A stretch of 63,566 nucleotides of DNA from DAOTVC01 sp034437215. Lineage in GTDB: Bacteria > Chloroflexota > Anaerolineae > B4-G1 > SLSP01. Of this stretch, positions 14,734 through 22,810 are shown in pieces. The first letter of the stretch is position 1, and the number at the start of each line of letters is the position of its first letter. The position numbers were made by a program, and so were the translations under genes. Under the pieces are notes generated by a model, which saw only the letters and a program-made list of their open reading frames with translations, searched no databases and was not told the origin of the DNA. Location: assembly GCA_034437215.1 (NCBI GenBank), contig DAOTVC010000068.1:1-63566 (forward strand), read 5' to 3'.

Positions 14734-15193
14734 CTATGGAGAGATTTCCCTCTCTGTTCATCTCGTGTTATGTCACGCCTCAAATACCGGTAAATCTGGC
14801 GCTTTCTTGCCGCCAGTAAGGTCGCGACTGAAGGCGCTTACTGGGGCGCTGCCGCGCCGAGCGTCGACCTACATCGACGCAAGTTCCCATCCACGCGGGT
14901 GGACGGTCAGCACAGGCTCCGCTAGCGTACTGCGATACTCATCAAATCACATGTGGTCGAACACTAGTACTACAATGAGATTGAACAGTCGGCGTCATTT
15001 TGGGCGCCTGCCCCGAGTCCGTCGCGGGCGCTGCCCCGACTCCGTCGCGCTTCGCTCAGGGTGACGCTTCTGATCAAAGTCTCGCTGTAAAGCTAGGCAC
15101 TCACGAGTCTACCGCATCGTTCTTGTCATCACGTGTGATATGATACCGGAAAATGGGAAAACTGAAACTCTTGACCGCGCTCGGAGAGGGGGC
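14734..15193. other. Non-coding, repeat-derived intergenic region
   Basis: No convincing gene. At 14838-14884 a stretch resembles part of the 286-bp repeat at 46534 and 46869 (GGCGCTGCCGCGCCGAGCGTCGA, then a hairpin GCGTCGA/TCGACGC). At about 15007-15060 the sequence CTGCCCCGA-TCCGTCGCG occurs twice and ends in CTTCGCTCAGGGTGACG, typical of degenerate REP-like palindromic sequence. The remainder shows nothing I can name. Confidence 0.55.
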
Positions 15194-15221
15194 TTGTTAC
15201 CTCGGGCTTGTGACTTATACT
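15194..15221 (+). promoter_or_regulatory. Promoter of the GT4-TPR-lipoprotein operon
   Basis: TTGTTA (15194-15199), 16-nt spacer, TATACT (15216-15221), about 29 nt before the TTG start at 15250. Confidence 0.65.
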
Positions 15222-15249
15222 ACAGAGAATACCGTGACGAGGAGGACGT

Positions 15250-16350
15250 TTGCGCGTTTTGATGCTTTCGAAGGCCTGTATCGTGGGGGCCTATCAGCGA
15301 AAGTTGGAGGAGTTGGCGGCGGAGCCGGACGTAGAGCTGACGGTAGCCATGCCCCCGCATTGGCAGGACGAGCGGGGCATCACGCCCCTGGAACGAGCTC
15401 ACACGCGGGGATATGACGTGGAGATCCTGCCCATGGCCTTCAACGGACACTTTCACCTGCACTTCTACCCGGGATTCGAACGCCTGATGAAGCGGTGCCA
15501 CCCCGATGTCGTGCACATCGATGAGGAGCCCTACAACTTCGCGACCTTCCACGCCAACCGCATCGCCCGCCGCCGGCGGGCGCGGACGCTCTGGTTCTCC
15601 TGGCAGAATCTCCAGCGCGTCTACCCCTGGCCCTTTTCCGTGTTCGAATGCTACAACCTGCGTAACGTCGATTACGGGATCGTAGGGAGCCGGACGGCGG
15701 CGGACGTCTGGCGGGCCAAAGGCTACGCGGGTGCTCTGGCGGTCATCCCCCAGTTTGGCGTCGATCCCGAACTCTTCACGCCGCCGGAGGCGCCCCGCCC
15801 CCTCTCCCCGGTCGTGCTCGGCTACGCCGGTCGCCTCGTGCCCGAGAAGGGCGTGGACCTCTTGTTGGAGGCCCTGCAGGGGGTGCAGGGGGAGTGGCGG
15901 CTGGATCTCTTTGCCAGCGGGCCCGAGGAGGGTCGACTGCGGGCCATGGCGGAGCAGGAGGCGCTGCGGGAGCGGGTCGTCTTTCACGACCTTGTGCCCT
16001 CTGTCGCTATGCCGGAGATCTACCGGTCCATGGACGTCTTCGTCCTGCCCTCACGTACCCGTGCCAACTGGACCGAACAGTTCGGCAGGGTGCTTATCGA
16101 GGCGATGGCCTCGGGCGTCGCCGTGGTGGGTTCCGCGACCGGTGAGATTCCCCACGTCATCGGTGATGCGGGCCTTACCTTTGGAGAAGATGACCGGGAG
16201 GCTCTGCGGGCAGCCCTCGACCGCCTGGTGGGCGATCCGCTGCTGCGGAGGGAGTTGGGAGCGCGGGGACGGGCACGCGTCCTGGCCCACTTCACGCAGC
16301 GCCGTGTCGCGTCCGCCACAGCCGACGTCTATCGGGAGATAATGGGATGA
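15250..16350 (+). CDS. GT4-family glycosyltransferase
   Basis: 366 aa starting at TTG 15250 with GAGGAGGA just upstream. It transfers a sugar from an activated donor to a glycan or lipid acceptor. The C-terminal domain has the GT4 signature: GYAGRLVPEKGVDLLLEA for donor phosphate binding, and EQFGRVLIEAMASG with the catalytic-loop Glu residues (E-x7-E). The N-terminal domain begins RVLMLSKACIVGAYQRK, the usual Rossmann strand. No signal peptide or membrane segment, so cytoplasmic. ATGA overlap with the TPR gene. Acceptor unknown; surface polysaccharide or glycolipid is likely. Confidence 0.9.
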   Translation: MRVLMLSKACIVGAYQRKLEELAAEPDVELTVAMPPHWQDERGITPLERAHTRGYDVEILPMAFNGHFHLHFYPGFERLMKRCHPDVVHIDEEPYNFATFHANRIARRRRARTLWFSWQNLQRVYPWPFSVFECYNLRNVDYGIVGSRTAADVWRAKGYAGALAVIPQFGVDPELFTPPEAPRPLSPVVLGYAGRLVPEKGVDLLLEALQGVQGEWRLDLFASGPEEGRLRAMAEQEALRERVVFHDLVPSVAMPEIYRSMDVFVLPSRTRANWTEQFGRVLIEAMASGVAVVGSATGEIPHVIGDAGLTFGEDDREALRAALDRLVGDPLLRRELGARGRARVLAHFTQRRVASATADVYREIMG

Positions 16351-16796
16351 AGAGGTTGATGATCAAGATCGAGGGCTGGTACCGTCGTCTGCGCGCCCTC
16401 TGGCACTATTGGAGAGGCGCTACCTACCGTCACTGGGCCAACCGCACCGGCGACACTTCGGGGTATCAGGCCGCGGCGCTGGAGTTCGATCAGGCCCTCG
16501 ACCTCGACCCAGCGATGGCCCAGGCCTACCTCGACCGCGGTATTCTCTACTGGCGGGAGCTGGATCATCCCCGCCGGGCCATCATGGATCTGACCCGGGC
16601 CCTGGACCTGCGCCCCGACCTGCACGAGGCGCGCTTCAACCGCGGTCTGGCCTACCAGCAGCTGCGGGAGTACGACCGCGCCCTGGAGGAGTTTCGTGCC
16701 TACGTGGAGGTCGGCGAGCATCCGCACTGGTGTGAGTACGCCAGGACCATGATCGAGGAGCTGCACGAGTGGGTGGAGGAGGAAGAGCATGCGTAA
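16347..16796 (+). CDS. Tetratricopeptide-repeat protein
   Basis: 149 aa with about three TPR units between residues 35 and 130 (YQAAALEFDQALDLDPAMAQAYLDRG; RAIMDLTRALDLRPDLHEARFNRG; YDRALEEFRAYV). TPRs mediate protein-protein contacts. The start overlaps the GT4 stop by 4 nt and its own stop overlaps the lipoprotein start by 8 nt, so the three proteins are made together. No signal peptide; a basic, aromatic N-terminus could touch the membrane. Probably an adaptor for the neighbouring gene products. Confidence 0.88.
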   Translation: MKRLMIKIEGWYRRLRALWHYWRGATYRHWANRTGDTSGYQAAALEFDQALDLDPAMAQAYLDRGILYWRELDHPRRAIMDLTRALDLRPDLHEARFNRGLAYQQLREYDRALEEFRAYVEVGEHPHWCEYARTMIEELHEWVEEEEHA

Positions 16797-17892
16797 GGTT
16801 CTGTTGGTGGTGGCGCTGCTGGCCTTCGGCACGGCGTCCTGTGTCCAGCAGCCGGGGGCAGCGCCTCCCGAGGGTGAGAGGTCGCCGGCCCCGGCTCCGG
16901 TACTGCGCTTTGCCGAGACGGAGGAGCGCCTCTGTCGTGAGGCGACGCAGCTGCGCCTCCGCCCCCTGGTCGCCGGCGCTTGGCGCCCGGGCGAATCCGC
17001 GGAGTGGTTTCTCTCGCCCGCTGACGGCAGCGAGGTGCTCACCTCGGGAACCTGGTCTCCCGAGGATCAGGAGCTCTTCGTCGCCTTTCCTCGCGGGGAA
17101 CTTCTGCTGCCCGGGGAGTACCGGGTGCGGATAACGCTGGAGGAGCAGGAGGTGGGACACTACACCTTCGCCGTCCGCGGAGAGGAGCCGCTCCTCGAGG
17201 ACGTGGGCCTCTCTCTGACGCCTGACGGCCCTGCGGTTGCGGATATCGACGAAGCGCACCACGTCTTCTTCGTCCGCTACGCCTTCGAGAACGTCTGTCC
17301 CGGTTCGCCCCTCTGGATCGCGGTTGACTACGGGGAGGAGCCCCTCTGCCGTCGCAAGATCACACTGGAGGAGTCCGAGGGCCAGGGGGTCGAGGCCTGC
17401 TATCGCGCCGACGGTGAGCCGTTGGAGGCAGGGGAGTACTCGTTAGTCATCACCCTCATGGGGGAGGAGGCGGTGCGCACGGCTTTTCGGGTGGGAGCCG
17501 AACCCGTGGTCGAGTCGCCGCCCGCTCCCGTCTGCCGGGAGCTCTTCACGGCGATGGGCCTCTCACCCGAGGGCGCGCCCTTCCGCGCGCTGAGTGGCTT
17601 CGAGTGGTATACGCAGGTCGTCTATGCCGGGGCGCGGTGCCGGGATCTGGGACCGGACCTGCGGTGGGAGGCCCGCTGGTACCGTGATGGAGAGCCGGTG
17701 CGCTTGGAGACGGGGCGCTGGAAGGGACAGGAGCGGGGCGTCGTCTGGGACAGCCTCACGGGCACCGAGGAGGCGCCCTTTCTGCCGCCCGGCACCTACT
17801 CCCTGACGCTCTCCCTGGAAGGGATGGCCTCTCCCCTGACCTCGACCTTCCGGGTCATCCCCTACGTACCTCCCGAGGAGCGCACGCCCTAG
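16789..17892 (+). CDS. Secreted lipoprotein with beta-rich repeats
   Basis: 367 aa. The signal peptide (about 1-17) ends in a lipobox-like GTASC with Cys18 as the probable lipidation site, so it should be anchored outside the cytoplasmic membrane. The mature part contains three related beta-sandwich-like segments of about 110 residues, each with paired cysteines and a phrase of the type PGEYRVRITLE, AGEYSLVITLM, PGTYSLTLSLE. This looks like repeated Ig-like modules. Function not recognised. Last gene of the operon, followed by a terminator. Confidence 0.8.
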   Translation: MRKVLLVVALLAFGTASCVQQPGAAPPEGERSPAPAPVLRFAETEERLCREATQLRLRPLVAGAWRPGESAEWFLSPADGSEVLTSGTWSPEDQELFVAFPRGELLLPGEYRVRITLEEQEVGHYTFAVRGEEPLLEDVGLSLTPDGPAVADIDEAHHVFFVRYAFENVCPGSPLWIAVDYGEEPLCRRKITLEESEGQGVEACYRADGEPLEAGEYSLVITLMGEEAVRTAFRVGAEPVVESPPAPVCRELFTAMGLSPEGAPFRALSGFEWYTQVVYAGARCRDLGPDLRWEARWYRDGEPVRLETGRWKGQERGVVWDSLTGTEEAPFLPPGTYSLTLSLEGMASPLTSTFRVIPYVPPEERTP

Positions 17893-17907
17893 CCGCAGAC
17901 CAAAGAT

Positions 17908-17938
17908 CGGGCCTGCTCCCCCCTAGAGGGCAGACCCG
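17908..17938 (+). terminator. Terminator after the lipoprotein gene
   Basis: CGGGCCTGC (17908-17916) pairs with GCAGACCCG (17930-17938) with one mismatch, followed by GTCCTTGTTTCT. It lies between convergent genes and could serve both. Confidence 0.6.
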
Positions 17939-17952
17939 GTCCTTGTTTCTGC

Positions 17953-19020
17953 CTACAGAAGGCCGACCTGGCTGTAGTCTCCCAGGGTCAGTTTGAGCGC
18001 CTTGGGGCGCATGGGGGATTGTTCCAGCACCACGTTGCGCCCGATGAGGCTGTCCTGCACGCGGGCGGGCAGGTCCTTGATGACGCTGTACTCCAGGACG
18101 ATGGAGCGCTCGATCTCCGCATTCTGGATGAGGCACTCGCTCCCGATGGAGGTGAAGGGGCCGACGTAAGAGTTGACGATGCGGGCGTTCTCGCCGATGA
18201 TGGTGGGGCCGCGGACGATGCTGTTGATCACCTCGGCGCCCTGCTCGATGGTCACCCGGCTGTCCACCTCGGAGTCGCGGTCCACGTACCCTTCGGTGCA
18301 GGGCTCGAGCTCCTCCAGCACGAGGCTGTTCGCCTCCAACATCTCCCCCGGTCGCCCCGTGTCGATCCACCACCCCCGGTGAATGTAGGGGTAGACGGAG
18401 TGACCGTTCTTGACCAGCCACTGGATGGCGTCGGTGATCTCCAGCTCCCCGCGCCAGGAGGGGCGGATGGCGTTGACCGCCTTGAAGATGCTCTTGTCGA
18501 ACATGTAGATCCCCACGAGGGCGAGGTTGGAGGGGGGGGCCTTGGGCTTCTCGATCAGTTGGATGATGTGCCCCTGGTCGTCGAGCTCCGCCACACCGTA
18601 CTGCTCGGGCTGGTTGACCTCGGTGAGGACGATCTGGCTGTTCCAGTCGCGCTCGGCGAACTCTTTGATGAGGGGGGAGATCCCCCCCTCGATGACGTTA
18701 TCACCGAGGAACATGACGAAGCGATCGTCCCCGATAAAATCGTGGCTGATCTTGACGGCGTGGGCCAGACCGAGGGGGGCCTCCTGCGGGATGTAGGTCA
18801 CCTTCACGCCCCATCTGTTGCCCCGGCGCACCGCCCCCTTGATCTCCTCCGCCGTGTCGCCCACGACGATCCCGATGTCGGTGATGCCCGCGTCGCGGAT
18901 GGCCTCGATGACGCGGAAGAGGATGGGCTTATTGGCGACCGGCATCAGTTGCTTGGCGCTGGTGTAGGTGAGCGGGCGGAGGCGGGTGCCCTTACCGCCG
19001 CTGAGAATCAGTCCTTTCAT
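17953..19020 (-). CDS. Glucose-1-phosphate thymidylyltransferase-like nucleotidyltransferase (long form)
   Basis: 355 aa. Forms a dTDP- or UDP-sugar from sugar-1-phosphate and NTP. The N-terminal pyrophosphorylase signature LSGGKGTRLRPLTYTSAKQL is complete, followed by LGDNVIEGGI and EKPKAPPSNLALVGIY. Residues about 250-345 form a left-handed beta helix of hexapeptide type (TIIGENARIVNSYVGPFTSIG), as in long RmlA-type enzymes from antibiotic and archaeal-like clusters, and unlike the short enterobacterial RmlA. The start ATG has AAGGAGG upstream, preceded by phased heptanucleotides. The neighbouring CpsD/Wzz-like genes point to cell-surface polysaccharide. Confidence 0.9.
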   Translation of the reverse strand: MKGLILSGGKGTRLRPLTYTSAKQLMPVANKPILFRVIEAIRDAGITDIGIVVGDTAEEIKGAVRRGNRWGVKVTYIPQEAPLGLAHAVKISHDFIGDDRFVMFLGDNVIEGGISPLIKEFAERDWNSQIVLTEVNQPEQYGVAELDDQGHIIQLIEKPKAPPSNLALVGIYMFDKSIFKAVNAIRPSWRGELEITDAIQWLVKNGHSVYPYIHRGWWIDTGRPGEMLEANSLVLEELEPCTEGYVDRDSEVDSRVTIEQGAEVINSIVRGPTIIGENARIVNSYVGPFTSIGSECLIQNAEIERSIVLEYSVIKDLPARVQDSLIGRNVVLEQSPMRPKALKLTLGDYSQVGLL

Positions 19021-19035
19021 GGAACCTCCTTGTAA

Positions 19036-19070
19036 GTAGGGGGAGCAGGGACTGGGAATCAGGGATCAGG
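19036..19070 (-). repeat. Five phased heptanucleotides upstream of the nucleotidyltransferase
   Basis: On the plus strand the 7-mers are GTAGGGG, GAGCAGG, GACTGGG, AATCAGG and GATCAGG. On the coding strand this is a CCTGATC-like repeat ending just before TTACAAGGAGG and the ATG. Confidence 0.7.
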
Positions 19071-19071
19071 A

Positions 19072-19092
19072 AGAGCCGGGACGACCGGCTCT
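19072..19092 (-). terminator. 8-bp hairpin downstream of the CpsD-like gene
   Basis: AGAGCCGG (19072-19079) pairs with CCGGCTCT (19085-19092) around a 5-nt loop. No U tract in either direction, so the terminator call is weak. It lies between the CpsD-like gene and the nucleotidyltransferase gene. Confidence 0.35.
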
Positions 19093-19158
19093 CCTTGCTT
19101 CGGCTACTCCCCCATCGTTCTGATGGATCGCGTTGTTTCTTGCAGAGTGGGGTCAGAC

Positions 19159-19824
19159 TCAGTAGCCCGTAAAGAGGCCGCGGGGGGCGTCGATGAGGAC
19201 GGCGCCCAGCAGATTGGCGTCCACGCGGGCCAGGATCTCCTTGGCCTCCTCGAGGCGGTCGCGCCGGGTACCACCCGAGCGCACGACGAGGAGCAGGCCA
19301 TCGACCTGGGTGGCGAGGACGGTAGCATCGACCGCGGCGGTCACCGGTGGGGCCGTGAGGATGACGAGATCCGACCGCTCCTTTAGAGCGCCGAGCAGCG
19401 CTGCCATCTGCGGCGAGCCGAGGACGTCGGAGGGGTTGGGCAGCAGCCTGCCGCTGGTCAGCAGCTTGAGGGTGGGGATCTCCGTGGCGATGAGCGGGAT
19501 CTCTCCTCCGGAGTCGCCGATCCTTAGAATCGCCTCGGTGAGCCCGCCCTCGTTAGGGACGTCAAAGATCTCGTGCAGGTGAGGGCGCCGCAGGTCGCTG
19601 TCCACGAGCACCACCTGCCGGTCGGCCCGGGCCAGAGCGACGGCCAGATTCGCCGCCACCTCTCCATGTCGCAGGCCGCCCCTCTCGGGCGCCGGTGCCG
19701 TGATGACCAGCGTCTCTAGAGGGTGATCGAGGCTGGCGTAGGTGAGATTGAGGTGCAGTGCGCGATAGGCCTCCGCGGCGGGTGAGTCGGGCTGGGTAAG
19801 CGTGATCAGGGTCTCTGCTGTCAT
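19159..19824 (-). CDS. CpsD/CapB-like protein with degenerate P-loop
   Basis: 221 aa. Related to the cytoplasmic BY-kinase ATPases that, with a Wzz partner, control polysaccharide chain length. Walker A' is clear (QVVLVDSDLRRPHLH) and AANLAVALA is conserved. The Walker A segment reads PAPERGGLRHGEVAANLA, without the GKS/T expected there, so ATP binding is doubtful. There is no Tyr cluster at the C-terminus (it ends GLFTGY). I start it at ATG 19824, 14 nt after AAGGAG and 12 nt after the Wzz stop; an overlapping GTG at 19839 is a poorer choice. Possibly a regulatory pseudo-ATPase, or a compensated frameshift. Confidence 0.8.
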   Translation of the reverse strand: MTAETLITLTQPDSPAAEAYRALHLNLTYASLDHPLETLVITAPAPERGGLRHGEVAANLAVALARADRQVVLVDSDLRRPHLHEIFDVPNEGGLTEAILRIGDSGGEIPLIATEIPTLKLLTSGRLLPNPSDVLGSPQMAALLGALKERSDLVILTAPPVTAAVDATVLATQVDGLLLVVRSGGTRRDRLEEAKEILARVDANLLGAVLIDAPRGLFTGY

Positions 19825-19835
19825 GGTCTCTGCTG

Positions 19836-20501
19836 TCACTCCTTGGAAGATGCGGCTGCGGGGATGATCCCGACGACCGTCAGGCCTGCGTCCTGTTCCA
19901 GCTCGCGCGGACGGCGAATGAGCCCCGCGTCGAGCCACTCCAGCCCCAGCACCACGACGGTGCCGATGACCAGACCGAAGATGCCGCCGGCTGCCGTGTA
20001 GATCTTCATGTTAGGGCGGAGCAGCCGGTAGGTGGGCTCCTCGAGAATGCTAGCAAAGACCCGGTCGGGCTTGAGCTGCTTCTCGTTCTCCGAATTGCGC
20101 CACTCGACCAGCAACTCGGCCCAGCGCTTGGCGATCCGCTTGGCCTGTTCGGGGTCGTAGTCGTCCACGTCGATCTGGATGGTCAAGTCCTGGGTGTCCG
20201 AGGCGATGGTCACGTCGCCCTTCAGCTCGTCGGCCTTGCGGTAGAGACCCAGGTCCGTGACCACCTGCTCGGCCCGGGGGACGGTGTGGATGGTCGAGAC
20301 GTAGGAATCCAGCAGGATTTTCACCGTCTGGGCTGCTCCCCAGTCGGGGCGGGCGGCCTGAATACCGACCCGCACACTCGCCCGGTAGACCGGGGGCTGT
20401 ACCCGGCTGAAGATGAAGGCGCTGATCGCCGTGATGAGGGCAGTCAACAGGATGATCCACCCCCGGCGGCGCAGTACCCGTACATAGTCTTGAACGTTCA
20501 C
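19836..20501 (-). CDS. Wzz-type polysaccharide co-polymerase
   Basis: 221 aa. Two membrane helices flank an extracytoplasmic domain: about 16-33 (IILLTALITAISAFIFS) and about 170-190 (AAGGIFGLVIGTVVVLGLEW). The N-terminal phrase NVQDYVRVLRRRGWII and the post-helix VYRASVRVGI are typical of the Wzz/GumC family. Such proteins set the chain length of exported polysaccharides together with a CpsD-like ATPase, encoded immediately downstream. The short C-terminal tail lacks a fused kinase domain. Confidence 0.88.
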   Translation of the reverse strand: MNVQDYVRVLRRRGWIILLTALITAISAFIFSRVQPPVYRASVRVGIQAARPDWGAAQTVKILLDSYVSTIHTVPRAEQVVTDLGLYRKADELKGDVTIASDTQDLTIQIDVDDYDPEQAKRIAKRWAELLVEWRNSENEKQLKPDRVFASILEEPTYRLLRPNMKIYTAAGGIFGLVIGTVVVLGLEWLDAGLIRRPRELEQDAGLTVVGIIPAAASSKE

Positions 20502-20516
20502 TCTCTTCCTCCTCGA

Positions 20517-20816
20517 TCAACGCCCGCGGAGACGGAAGCGGACCTCCCGGCAATAGGGACAGCTGCTGCCGACGTATTCCCGCCCGCAGGTGCGGCAGGT
20601 CTGCTTCTCCAGGGGCGCTGTGCTCTCGGACGGGATAAGGATGAGGGTCACGTCCTCGTCGTGGTTCTGCTCGAACCACTCATTCAAGGGCGTGCTTCCC
20701 ACCATCCAGCGACCGTCCTCGGGGTTGCGGTGCAGCTTTCCCTCGGCGACCCGCCCCTCCAACTGGTAGGCCTCGTTGGTCAGCTGACGAATATTCGCTT
20801 TTCGATAGGCTCGCAT
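20517..20816 (-). CDS. Small protein with C-terminal zinc ribbon
   Basis: 99 aa, not recognised. The C-terminus carries CRTCG (about residues 74-78) and CPYCRE (about 86-91), a typical four-cysteine zinc ribbon. The N-terminal 50 residues are charged and helical (NIRQLTNEAYQLEG). It lies 15 nt upstream of the Wzz-type gene on the same strand, so it is probably in the polysaccharide operon. Perhaps a regulatory or scaffolding factor. Confidence 0.75.
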   Translation of the reverse strand: MRAYRKANIRQLTNEAYQLEGRVAEGKLHRNPEDGRWMVGSTPLNEWFEQNHDEDVTLILIPSESTAPLEKQTCRTCGREYVGSSCPYCREVRFRLRGR

Positions 20817-20956
20817 ATTGCCTCCCAGAGGCCATTATAAAGGCTTAGGGGCTCTTAGCAAATGATCCCCCAACGTTCCCCAAGGTTCATAGTGCGCCAC
20901 GCAGCGCAGCAGCCGGCCCTGAGTCTGTCGAAGGGGGTGGCGTCCCAAGAGACCGG

Positions 20957-22645
20957 TCAGGGTTGGAGAGTCTGATTCTTCCAGAGGATGACGCGCTCCT
21001 GTACGTAAGGGACGGGGGACGTGCGGTAGAGGTACCAGGCGAGGGGGTAGTGGCAGTCGAGGGGAATGTGGGTCTTGCAGCCGGGCACGGGCCCGCCCGA
21101 ACGCACGAGGGCAACCACGGGGAGGCCCACGAAGGCGTCGTCGATGCCGGAGGGGGCGTAGTCGGCGGGGGTGATGACGAGGTCCGCTGCTTCCTCGGGC
21201 CAGGTTTCGACGATCCGCAGTCCGGGAAGGTCGTGCAGCGCCCAAGCCGTGACGGCGGTCACCTCCGGTGTCCCGGCGACCAGCCACACCTCCATGCGCT
21301 CGGGGCTGAGATTCTCCACCCGGCGCAGATCCTTCAGCAGCCGGCGCAGGTTGTAGAGGTCGTGGGAGGCGGCCGTCTCGACCAGCGGCTCGGTCGGCTC
21401 CGTCGACCGCACGTAGGCCAGGCTGACGCCGAAAGCCAGCTGCACGAGGAGCAGGGCGGCTGCCAGCCCCAGAAGCAGGCCGCGGCGGGCCGTGGGCAGG
21501 TCGGCGAGCGTGGCGAAGGCCGCCGTGATCAGCCCCTGGATGGCGAGGACGAGGACGAGCAGGACGGCCTCCATGCCCGTCCTGTGGTGGGTCGTCTGAC
21601 GCGTCAGGGCCAGACCCGCGAAGAGCCAGAAGACGAGGCTGAGGGGGACGTGCAGCTTGATCCCCAGCCACTGCCACTCCGCGCTCCCTGCCAGCAGGTG
21701 TTGGGCGCTCCAGCCCGCGAGCAGGATGAGAGGAAGCACCGGCGCGATGAGAGCCGGGGGGGAGGCCCCGCTGCGCAGCATGAGGAGGAGGCTGCCCAGG
21801 AGCCCCCAGAGCGCGAGAGAGAGGGCCAGGGAGCTGGAACGCTTCACGGCGAGGATCAGGCCCACCAGGGCGAGCAGGAGGGAGAGGGGCTCGTAGAGCA
21901 GGAGCTGCGCGATCTCGACGGCCCCCCCGGCGCTCCAGCTTCCCAGCCAGGCGGCGAAGCCGTCCGCCGGCCCCGACCAGCCGTTCCAGCGGAGACCGAA
22001 GCCCACCGAGACGAGGAGCGCGGCGACCGCGCCGCCGCTCAGGCCCCGGAGGAGGGACGAGGGAGCGCGCGGCGCCTTCTCGGACATCCAGCGGTAGGCG
22101 AACCAGGCGGCGAGGCCCGGCAGGAGAAGGTCGTAGAAATTCGGCCCTCCCAGCAGGCCCAGGAGTGTCCCGGCGCCCGCCACGAAGGTGAAAAGCAGCG
22201 GGTGCTCACGCTCCTCGCCCGTGAAGAGTGCCGTGAGGATGAGGGCGGCGCCCGCAGCGCCGACCACAGCCGGGTCGAGGCGGCGGGAGGCGAAGAGCGG
22301 GGTGGGTGAGAGGGCCAGGAGAGCCCCACCGGCGAGGGCGCCGGTCGCGCCCAGCTGTTTCCGCCAGAGGAGGGGCAGGGCGACGAGCGCGCTGCCCACC
22401 AGCGCGGGGAGCAGGCGCGCGGCGCCGGTGCCCCCTCCGAAGAGGGTGAAGAGCAGGGCGTTGCCCACCAGCAGAAGCGGGCTTTCGGCAGAGAGCGGCC
22501 AGCCCTCCCCCCGGCTTGCTGCCAGAGCCGGTAGCGCTGCCAGCGCCTCGTCGGGCGCCAGGGGGGTCACGTTGAGCGCCGCCAGCCGCAGGATGAGGGC
22601 CAGGGCGACGAGAGCGATCCAGGTCCAACGTTCTGATCTCGACAT
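20957..22645 (-). CDS. GT39-like integral membrane glycosyltransferase (TIGR03663-like)
   Basis: 562 aa with roughly 11 hydrophobic helices between residues 5 and 420, then a soluble extracytoplasmic domain. The first loop has LAPDEALAALPALAA, matching the catalytic Asp-Glu loop of lipid-linked-sugar-using transferases of the GT39/ArnT type. It sits next to a DUF2298 protein. From memory, TIGR03663 and Chlor_Arch_YYY proteins co-occur in Chloroflexota and some archaea. Likely transfers a polyprenol-linked sugar outside the membrane; acceptor unknown. The intergenic space upstream is filled by a terminal-inverted-repeat element. Confidence 0.8.
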   Translation of the reverse strand: MSRSERWTWIALVALALILRLAALNVTPLAPDEALAALPALAASRGEGWPLSAESPLLLVGNALLFTLFGGGTGAARLLPALVGSALVALPLLWRKQLGATGALAGGALLALSPTPLFASRRLDPAVVGAAGAALILTALFTGEEREHPLLFTFVAGAGTLLGLLGGPNFYDLLLPGLAAWFAYRWMSEKAPRAPSSLLRGLSGGAVAALLVSVGFGLRWNGWSGPADGFAAWLGSWSAGGAVEIAQLLLYEPLSLLLALVGLILAVKRSSSLALSLALWGLLGSLLLMLRSGASPPALIAPVLPLILLAGWSAQHLLAGSAEWQWLGIKLHVPLSLVFWLFAGLALTRQTTHHRTGMEAVLLVLVLAIQGLITAAFATLADLPTARRGLLLGLAAALLLVQLAFGVSLAYVRSTEPTEPLVETAASHDLYNLRRLLKDLRRVENLSPERMEVWLVAGTPEVTAVTAWALHDLPGLRIVETWPEEAADLVITPADYAPSGIDDAFVGLPVVALVRSGGPVPGCKTHIPLDCHYPLAWYLYRTSPVPYVQERVILWKNQTLQP

Positions 22646-22652
22646 CGATCTC

Positions 22653-22810
22653 CTAGAGTGTCTGTAAGAGAAGAACTTCCCGACGCCGGTGCAGGTATAC
22701 CGGGTTGAGCTTATGGAAGCGCTTGGAGTTCACAGACCTCAAACGTATAAGTTGCAACCCTTTTATCCGAGCTACAGTGCTATGGGAAGTTATATTTTGC
22801 GAACCTTAAG
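22653..22810. mobile_element. 158-bp terminal-inverted-repeat element
   Basis: The left end CTAGAGTGTCTGTAAGAG is followed by AACTTCCCGACG. The right end, read inward, is CTTAAGGTTCGCAAAATATAACTTCCC. The centre contains ACAGACCTCAAACG, shared with the copies at 27721 and 52060. The right terminus supplies the TAA stop (22808-22806) of the DUF2298 gene. Non-coding, MITE-like. Confidence 0.75.

Noticed and set aside
14765..15064. 99-codon frame in the intergenic region
   Set aside because: Lies over degenerate repeat sequence, Ser/Arg-rich, no Shine-Dalgarno.
15153..15416. 87-codon frame overlapping the GT4 start
   Set aside because: Out of frame with GT4, spans its promoter, and no motif.
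18019..19035. 338-codon plus-strand frame opposite the nucleotidyltransferase
   Set aside because: Antisense shadow; the minus strand has the intact pyrophosphorylase signature.
20963..22309. Long plus-strand frame (448 codons) antisense to the GT39-like gene
   Set aside because: Same reason: repetitive Gly/Glu/Arg composition and no recognised motif, opposite a clear membrane protein.
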